A DNA stretch of 64,000 bases from Pyrenochaeta sp. MPI-SDFR-AT-0127 (Eukaryota; Ascomycota; Dothideomycetes; Pleosporales; Cucurbitariaceae): NCBI GenBank assembly GCA_020747015.1, contig JAGTJM010000013.1, positions 620,001 to 684,000 on the forward strand. Reading direction: 5' to 3'. Made by a program: the position numbers and the translations under genes. This document shows, one piece after another, positions 57,075-64,000 of this stretch. Every line of letters begins with the position of its first letter. Positions within the stretch are counted from its first letter, which is position 1. The notes under the pieces were generated by a model. That model made no database searches, had not been told where the DNA came from, and was given only the letters and a program-made list of their open reading frames with translations.

Positions 57075-58908
57075 ATGTCGAAATCAAAAACACAGCCTGA
57101 AGCACAACTCCCGCCCAAGTGGCAGCTTGCTGCATGGCAGAAGAAAGACCAGCAATTTGCCCGGATACCATCTGAATGGCGGTTGAGCAATTTACCATCA
57201 CCGGACGTAACAAATTACACCGATATTCCTCGTACATGTGGACTGTTGAGTAAACATGAATTGGACATTACAGAGAATTACGATGCTGTTGGCCTGGCCG
57301 AAGCAATCAGAGCGAGGAAATTAAAATGCATTGATGTGGCGAGAGCATTTTGCAAGGTCAGTGAAGCAAAGTATATAAGTTGTAGTCAAGTTGCTAATAA
57401 CTCATAGAGAGCAGCCATCGCCCAGCAACTAACCAATTGCCTCACTGAGATTTTCTTCGACGATGCATTGAATAGAGCAGAGGAATTGGATGCCCATCTT
57501 GCCTCAGGCAAGCCACCACTCGGCCCACTCCATGGCGTGCCGGTCTCTCTCAAAGATACTTTCAAAGTCCGCGGTTACGACGCTTCCATTGGCCTTGCTA
57601 GCCTCGTTTTCAAGCCAGCAACGGAAAACGCTGTTCTAGTTGACTGTCTACTCAGTGCAGGTGCTGTCCTGTACTGCAAGACCAACGTTCCACAGACTCT
57701 CATGGCTCTTGATTCTCATAACAACGTCTTTGGCCGTACTATCAACCCCCTTAACACTGCCGTTACGGCGGGCGGTAGCTCTGGAGGTGAAGGCGCTCTG
57801 ATCGCTATGCGCGGGAGCGTGCTAGGAGTGGGCACAGATGTTGGTGGCAGCATCCGTATTCCCGCAATGTGTGATGGAACATACGGTATCAAACCGAGCT
57901 GGGAACGAATACCGTATGCTGGTCAGGAAGGCGGTGCACTCCCAGGCGCAGCCAAGATTGGAATCCCAGCTAGTGCTGGCCCACTGGCCCACTCAATGCG
58001 GGACATTGATCTCTTCTTCAAAGCAGTTGCGGACCAAAAGCCTTGGTTTCAGGACCCGGACGTCGTGCCCTCGCCATGGACCACGGTTGAGTCTGCATCC
58101 AAAACAGGACGCAAGCTGAAAATTGGCCTTGTCCGACGGGATGGAGTCATTGACCCACATCCGCCCATTGCGCATCTTCTAGATGAGGTCAAATCCAAGA
58201 TCCAAAAGGCGAACATTGAAGTCGTAGAGATGGACATCACAAAGCTATTCTCTCAATGCCAGTCCCTCGCCAACTCCATGTTCGGCATCGAGGGCGGCAA
58301 CGCCATGTTTGACCTCTTGGAATCCGCAGAAGAACCGCTGTCTCCGTGGCTTTCTACGCGTCTCAGGCGTAAGAAGCCCATGGAACTTCCCAAAGTACAG
58401 CAGCTGCATGGCCGACGCGAATTGCTATGTAAAGAATTTCTCCAGGTATGGAAAGACAAGCATGGCGAAATTGACGCTTTCATTTGCCCTGTTGCCCCGC
58501 ATGCTGCTCCCCCAATCGATCGATATAATGGTGTAAGCTACACTAGTTCATTCGTCTTGCTAGACTATCCTGCGGGTGTGGTGCCAGTGCGCACGTTTAC
58601 CAAGGAAGATATGAAAGGTGAAATGCCTAAGACGAAGCCGCTGGGCAGCTGGGACAAGGCCAACAGAGAATTGTGTAAGTCATGTCTACTTTCACCAGTG
58701 TTAAGAGCGACGTTTCAGGTTGTTTGGATGCATCCATGATTTGCTAATGAGTCTTGCAGGGACAAACTTTGATCGTTCTGTATACATTGGAACGCCGCTG
58801 TGCATACAAGTAGTCACATCAAAACTACAAGAAGAAAAGCTAGTACAGGCTATGACTGCCATCGACAATGCGCTCAAGTCACATGGGCGCCCAAGCGCAA
58901 AATTATGA
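57075..58908 (+). CDS. Amidase signature family enzyme (acetamidase-like)
   Basis: Three exons (57075-57356, 57408-58674 and 58760-58908; introns 51 and 85 nt) give 565 residues. The Ser-cisSer-Lys triad is complete: Lys143 in SLKDTFK, the cis-serine in AGGSSGGEGAL (218/219), and Ser242 in GTDVGGSIR. The N-terminal ITENYDAVGLAEAIRARKL and the C-terminal VLLDYPAGVVPV match fungal acetamidase/general amidases, which release ammonia from amides such as acetamide or indoleacetamide. No signal peptide is seen, so it is cytosolic. The substrate is unknown. The start MSKSKTQPEAQ is the first ATG after the upstream stop and has a good context (CACCATG). Confidence 0.92.
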
Positions 58909-59829
58909 GGCAACCATGACATGTGAGGTGCAAGGTGCAGAAACACATGTATCAAAACCAACATCGTCATTGTAGATATCGACTGGTCGATGTAGCGCCC
59001 AGATCAGATCCAATTATAGTCTCATCATGCAATGCACCGATCTGCCTCTGAGCAAAAACAAAGAAACGGCCCAGTGACTCCAGCATACCGGGAACCTCGA
59101 TGGGCACCCGCGTACCATGCCTTGGGCAAAACACTCCAAACGCGTTCAATATTACTCAGTGGAAACGTAAATGCGCTCTCCACCATCCCCCGTTCCTTGC
59201 TCTAGACGCTCAAAAAACGGAACTTAAAACGCTTCAAGTATGGCCACACGTTGCATGCTTCACGCCAAGCCCGCGCCCAGCCTTCGCCTTGCTACATCCC
59301 AAGACAATGTCCGCCCCACTTCCGCCCCGGCTTTGCAGTACAATCCCCTGTCCCACTTCAGGTTAAGCTTTCCTCAAGAGTCGGAAAAGTACTGAGGCAG
59401 GACGCTTTTCAAACGTCGCCAAGCACGCAAGCCGTTTTGGCACATGTCAAGCGGGCGTCAAGCGGGCTTAGTTTCCGCAGGGGGTAGCCCTCGAGTCATG
59501 TTCCACCCCCGACCCAACGTCGAAAATAGTCCCCCCATCCCACACGCCCCCCATCCACAGCAAGAAGGGAAATGTTTGGTACTTAAAGCAAGGCAAGTTT
59601 CCTCCTGCATGTTCCCATTTTTATTCTTCTCTGGGTCGAGTATTTGCATTCCTTCCCTTTCTCTTTCCAAGTCGATTGATCGACTGTTTCTTTCGTCTGA
59701 ACTTTTGATTCTTTCGGCCGGTCCGCTCATTTACTTGCTGGCAATCACAATACATACCTGGAATTTATTTTATTTTATTCTTCTTTCAAATAACTTGCAT
59801 TCTTTAAAAGAAGAAGAAGAAGAGAAATC
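58909..59829. other. Promoter and leader region of the Ala-rich secreted protein gene
   Basis: This is a 921-base gap. From about 59600 the DNA is pyrimidine-rich (TTCTT and CTTTCTC runs), and the last 22 bases before the ATG are an AAG/AGA purine repeat. Such CT-rich tracts are common near highly expressed fungal start sites. No gene is seen. Confidence 0.5.
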
Positions 59830-62088
59830 ATGCATCTCAACGTACTCACCCTCGCTGTTTGCTTACTCTCGGCCACAGAGTCGGTCACTGCGCTGCCGGC
59901 TCCCGGCGCGCTGGCTAGACGAGGATTGGATTCGGTGAATAGGCCGGCACATCCTGCAACTCTGCGTCGTCGTGGTAGTCAGAGTGCACAGGTCCAGCAG
60001 GTCAGCTGCGAGACGAGATCTGTGGAGGGCGAGGCGGCAGTTGGGAAGAAGGAAGCCGCCGCAGGTGGAGAGAAGGGCAGGGCAGAGAAGGAAAAGGCCG
60101 CCCAGGGAGAACAGAATGCTCCCGCTGGAGAGCAGAATGCTGCAGAGAAGGAGAAGGCTGCTGCTGAGCAAAATGCTGCGGCAGAAAAAGAGAAGGCTGC
60201 CGCTGAACAGAAGGCCGCTGCAGAAAAGGAGGCTGCTGCAGGAAAAGAAAAGGCTGCAGCAGAGGGAGAGCAAGCTGCCGCTGGTGAAGGTGCAGCCGCA
60301 GTTAGTACGTATTATTATCAGAATCGTTATATGATTACTAACAGTGAGTAGACGAAGTAGAGATCGAAAGCGCATTTGACGCTGCCATTCCTGTTCAAGG
60401 CGTACGTACAATGTACATTGCTAGAGACTAATGCTAATTTAGTACAGGGTGAATTGAAGCAAGATCTTGTGTTTACACCAAGCGTACGTCTATTCCAACT
60501 ATTTACCCCTCAAACTCAGATACTAACTCATTCTTACAGACTGTTGGAAAATTCGAATATGAGTTCCAAGCCGCAGCTGCTGATGAAATCACTGTCACCG
60601 AAAACAAGACCCCAGCAGCTCCACCTGCAGGTTTTGAGGCCATCGAACCAAACTCCTACATTGTCTCGCTCGCACAGAGTCAAGGCGCTGGCCTTACTTT
60701 GTCCAAGATTGATTACATCTTCGATCCTGCCAGTGCCGGTCTTGCAGGCAAAGACGTCACAAAGGCGCAAGTAGGCAAGCTCTGCGCTGAGACTGGATCT
60801 TTCGTTATCAGTGAGACGCTTGGAGAGTTAGAGTTTGAATTGGAGGAGAATGAGGTGACATTGAATCTGAACAAGAATGTCACTGCCCAGGGCGAGTGGG
60901 GTAAGTCATTATCACCTAGTCTGTGTACGCTTCCGTTGCTAATTCAACGATATAGGTATCTTCCTTCCCGTCGCAGCCGCCGCCGCTGAGGGTGCCGCTG
61001 AGGCCGCAGCCGGAAATGACAAGGCTGCCGCAGAACAAGAGAAAGCCGCCGCAGCGGAAAAGGAAAAGGCCGCAGCAGCAGAAAAGGATAAGGTAGCTGC
61101 TGCAGAACAAGAAAAGGCCGCCGCCGCAGAGAAAGAGAAGGCCGCTGCTGAGGCTGCGCAAAAGGCCGCTCATGAAGCTGCAGTAGCAGAAAAAGAGAAG
61201 GTTGCTGCAGAACAAGCCATGGCCGCCGCCGCAGAACACGAAAAGGCCGCTGCTGCAGAGAAGGAGAAGGCCGCTGCTGAGGCTGCACAAAAGGCCGCTC
61301 ATGAAGCTGCAGTTGCAGAAAAGGAGAAGGTCGCCGCAGAACAGGAAATGGTTGCCGCAGCGGAAAAAGAAAAGGCTGCTGCAGCAGAACATGAAAAGGC
61401 CGCCGCCGCAGAGAAGGAGAAGGCAGCTGCTGAAGCTGCACAACAGCCCGCACATGAGGCTGCTGCTGCTCCCGCGGAGAAGGAGAAGGCCGCCGCTGAG
61501 GCCGCCGCCGCAGCAGAGAAAGAGAAAGCTGCTGCTGAGGCCGCACCAAAGGCCGCTCACGAAGTCGCCGCCGCTGAACAGGAAAAGGCAGCTGCAGAAC
61601 AAGAAAAGGCCGCCGCTGCAGAGAAAGAGAAGGCTGCTGCTGAGGCCGCACAACAGCCCGCACATGAGGCTGCTGCTGCTCCCGCAGAGAAGGAGAAGGC
61701 TGCACCTGAGGCTGCTCACGAAGTCGCTGCCGCAGAACAGGAGAAGGCAGCTGCTGAGGCTGCCGCCGCCGCAGAGAAAGAGAAAGCTGCTGCTGAAGCA
61801 CCAAAGGCCGCTCACGAAGTCGCCGCCGCAGAGCAGGAGAAGGCAGCTGCTGAAGCTGCACAACAGCCCGCACATGAGGCTGCTGCTGCTCCCGCGGAGA
61901 AGGAGAAGGCCGCCGCTGAGGCCGCCGCTGCCGCAGAGAAAGAGAAAGCTGCTGCTGAGGCCGCCGCAGGAAAGGAGAAGGCTGCAGCAGAAAAGCCCGC
62001 TGCTGAACCGGCGCCACAAGCTGCTCCCGAGCCTGCCGCAGAGGCTGCTCCCAAGGCTGCTGCCGAAGCTGCGCCTAAGTCTCATTAG
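59830..62088 (+). CDS. Secreted Ala/Glu/Lys-repeat protein with a central globular domain
   Basis: Five exons (59830-60304, 60352-60401, 60448-60483, 60540-60900, 60956-62088; introns 47, 46, 56 and 55 nt) give 684 residues. The signal peptide MHLNVLTLAVCLLSATESVTA is followed by a dibasic RR. Residues of about 60-155 are Ala/Glu/Lys-rich. A central 150-residue segment (VGKFEYEFQAAAADEITVTE to LNLNKNVTAQGEWG) has ordinary composition and looks folded. The last 370 or so residues are degenerate repeats such as AEKEKAAAEAAQKAAHEAA, predicted to be long charged alpha-helix. I recognise no family. The layout suggests a cell-wall, spore-surface or stress-type helical protein, as a guess only. Several other frames over the repeat stay open on both strands because of its composition. 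Confidence 0.8.
61010..62080 (+). repeat. Degenerate Ala/Glu/Lys-coding repeat array
   Basis: About 1.07 kb consists of variants of GCA/GCC/GCT Ala runs alternating with GAG-AAG-GAG-AAG. Larger modules recur, for example AAQQPAHEAAAAPAEKEK three times and KAAHEVAAAEQEKAA three times, showing segmental duplication inside the gene. Confidence 0.85.
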
Positions 62089-63656
62089 AAATATAAATAG
62101 ATATAGATTTATCATTGTTATCATAGACACAAAGTCAGGCGCGGGGATCGCCACATAGTAGTAAAACGAATATATTAAGCCCAAGTTGGCAACACCTTTC
62201 AATTACCAGAATGATGATGTTCTTAATAAATCATTGATTGTATTCTCTGAAATAGCTAGATTAGCATTCGTCCCAATGTGGCATGTCACTTGAGTGGTCT
62301 TTGTCACGCTGCAAGACTGCCACATTTCCGTACCGCACTTCAATTGCGAAAGATGGGAGCAATTAAACAAAACCATATTCATTAGCATTAGAGATAAATT
62401 AGAGATATTATAGCTGTTCCGAATTGTGCTGCTTCTTTTTCCGTTGTTGGATTACGAGATCATGAAATTGTTTGAAATAGCAGTGTTAACGACAAACGTG
62501 ATGACCCAGGGTAGCATTCTTTCTGTCCAGAAAATTGCGCAACTATATATACTGCATAAATTGGTTTTCATACACGTAGTCAGGGAAAGCCTTTTCGATG
62601 ATACCACTTAGTGAGTTTGATACTTATGATTGAAAAGAACATTATCGCAGTGAGGTATCTCCGTATCTCCGTTAAGTGCCACATCTCTTATCAACATAAA
62701 CTGGAAGGCCTATTCCTTTGAATTGGAGAACCTTAAGAATTACACAAATATACTCCATTGTGGAGGTGAAGAAATCCATAATGGTCATGAGTTTCGTCTT
62801 GTTTTTCACATCCCAAGTAGATTTGGTCCTTTACGGCTTTTGAGTTGATGCTTTGCGCCTCACCTTTTTACTTTTTTGTTGTCCTTCAAGTATCCAGGTT
62901 TTTTAATTAAGTACTTATGTACATAATTAAATAATCTCAGGTTAGGATTTTTTCAATAGTCTGAACAAGCTGTAAATTTTGAGTGAGCGGGTCTAAGAGT
63001 CATCGTTTACCATCGAACCGTTTAATCTTGATACTAAGGTCTAGTTCAGTAGTATTATAGATGTTTAGTTGCAAAGCATATTTCAATGTAGTTCGAACGT
63101 GATTGTCTAATGCTTGTCTTGTGTTACAGGCGTTATGATAATTCCTGCATTACTAATTCCACTCTCACCGCAACGTCTATTGCACCAGCGCTGCACATAT
63201 ACTCACAACGCAATAGTCGTACAATCTGTCGTACAGCAATATAGGCATCACCGAATCTTAACTCCATGCACAAAGTGTAAAGCAACCAATAGTCTCCAAG
63301 CTTACAGGTCGAATCTTCCTTAGCGGGAAGATGTCCACGTCTCACTCGGTTAGCGTGTTGGATCAGCCGGAGTTAGATTGGCTATGTCCGATATCTACAC
63401 AGTTGTTGGCGTCGTCCTCAATGACACTGCAGGAGCTTTGATCCTTTGATGACTTCATGTTCTTCAGAATGTCCGCATTCTTTGGCCCAAGTTCCTGGGA
63501 TGGGTGGCCTGATCTATTCCTCGCTGGGTATATACATGGCACAAGGCTTCCACCGTCAGCATCACTACAAAGACAAGTGTCTGAACCTTGACGAATACGC
63601 AACGATACTCGAGTTTGCGATCCACGAAAGTTCGCTAAAATCCGTAATCAAGCGCC
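62089..63656. other. Intergenic region, AT-rich
   Basis: This is a 1.57-kb gap. AT-rich sequence is prominent between 62400 and 63100. Small frames near 63133-63345 and 63363-63602 (minus) are not recognisable. No repeat match to the 50/53-kb element was seen. Confidence 0.5.
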
Positions 63657-64000
63657 ATGTCTCCCACCATTGAGAAGGAAGTCGTCCTCGTTACAGGTAA
63701 TGCCCACTCCCACGATGCTGTCGTATTGGGACTCACAAAAGTAGGGGGGACCAACGGAATAGGTTTGGATACCGTAATCTACATCGCATCCGCGTCCGCA
63801 AAATATCATGTCATCATTGGCGCACGTAATCTCGTGAAAGGCGAAGCAGTGCTCAAAGAAGTTCAGTCAAAGAACCTTGAAGGCACTGTAAGTGTCATAC
63901 ACCTGGATGCGAATGACGACGATTGCATCACCTCTGCGGCGAAAAGTATCCAGCAAGAATTTGGCCGTCTCGATGTCCTTGTCAACAACGCTGGAATCTG
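63657..64000 (+). CDS. Short-chain dehydrogenase/reductase, N-terminal part
   Basis: The gene runs off the right edge. Exon 1 (63657-63696) and exon 2 (63745 to beyond 64000) are joined over a 48-nt intron whose removal creates the cofactor loop TGGTNGIG. HVIIGARN after the second strand and LDVLVNNAGI at the edge are classical SDR motifs. The catalytic YxxxK lies outside the window. The start MSPTIEKEVVLVTG places the Rossmann fold at the very N terminus, as usual. Confidence 0.85.
   Translation, partial: MSPTIEKEVVLVTGNAHSHDAVVLGLTKVGGTNGIGLDTVIYIASASAKYHVIIGARNLVKGEAVLKEVQSKNLEGTVSVIHLDANDDDCITSAAKSIQQEFGRLDVLVNNAGI

Noticed and set aside
60916..62202. Long minus-strand frame (428 codons) and other frames over the Ala-rich gene, Leu/Ser/Cys- or Gln/Pro/Arg-rich
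   Set aside because: They are mirror readings of the Ala/Glu/Lys codon repeat; the plus-strand frame has a signal peptide, consistent introns and a folded central domain.
1..64000. tRNA, rRNA, CRISPR arrays, bacterial-type ribosome binding sites or operons
   Set aside because: None seen by eye; the sequence is eukaryotic nuclear DNA with introns throughout.

Overview
This is a window of a filamentous ascomycete nuclear genome. The genes are compact, with many 45-70 nt GT-AG introns and CTAAC-type branch points. Fungal-only families are present (Zn2Cys6 regulators with Fungal_trans domains, DUF1996, a fungal NB-ARC/TPR receptor), and a dispersed repeat carries C-to-T/G-to-A changes of the kind made by RIP. 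A Dothideomycete (Pleosporales-like) is my best guess, by inference only. All exon models were built by hand from splice signals, reading phase and family similarity; every complete model closes in frame.

Layout. 1-8.8 kb: a catabolic or detoxification-looking group, namely the C-terminal part of a fungal regulator, a 4-coumarate-CoA-ligase-like enzyme ending in a peroxisomal SRL signal, an MFS drug/H+ antiporter-like transporter and a YtcJ-type amidohydrolase. 9.4-14.8 kb: a secreted DUF1996 protein and an NLR-like receptor with an N-terminal amyloid-like motif, an NB-ARC domain and six near-identical 42-residue TPRs. 15.1-24.3 kb: divergent housekeeping genes NRDE2 and UTP10. 25.1-38.4 kb: an SDR, a 1019-residue Zn2Cys6 regulator divergent from ATP12, an OSH1-type oxysterol-binding protein and a C2H2 protein. 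38.4-55.1 kb: a gene-poorer stretch with an intronless PL11 rhamnogalacturonan lyase, a 2020-residue DH/PH protein, and a small secreted tyrosinase lying between two diverged copies of a roughly 425-bp repeat, followed by a GH105 hydrolase. 55.4-64 kb: an EXPERA/EBP-family membrane protein, an amidase, an Ala/Glu/Lys-repeat secreted protein and the start of an SDR cut by the window edge.

Most interesting items: the receptor, which matches the fungal PP-NB-ARC-TPR architecture of amyloid-signalling cell-death receptors; the repeat pair with RIP-like decay around the tyrosinase; the PL11/GH105 pair for rhamnogalacturonan use; and the repetitive secreted Ala-rich protein. No tRNA, rRNA, CRISPR or intact transposase gene was seen.
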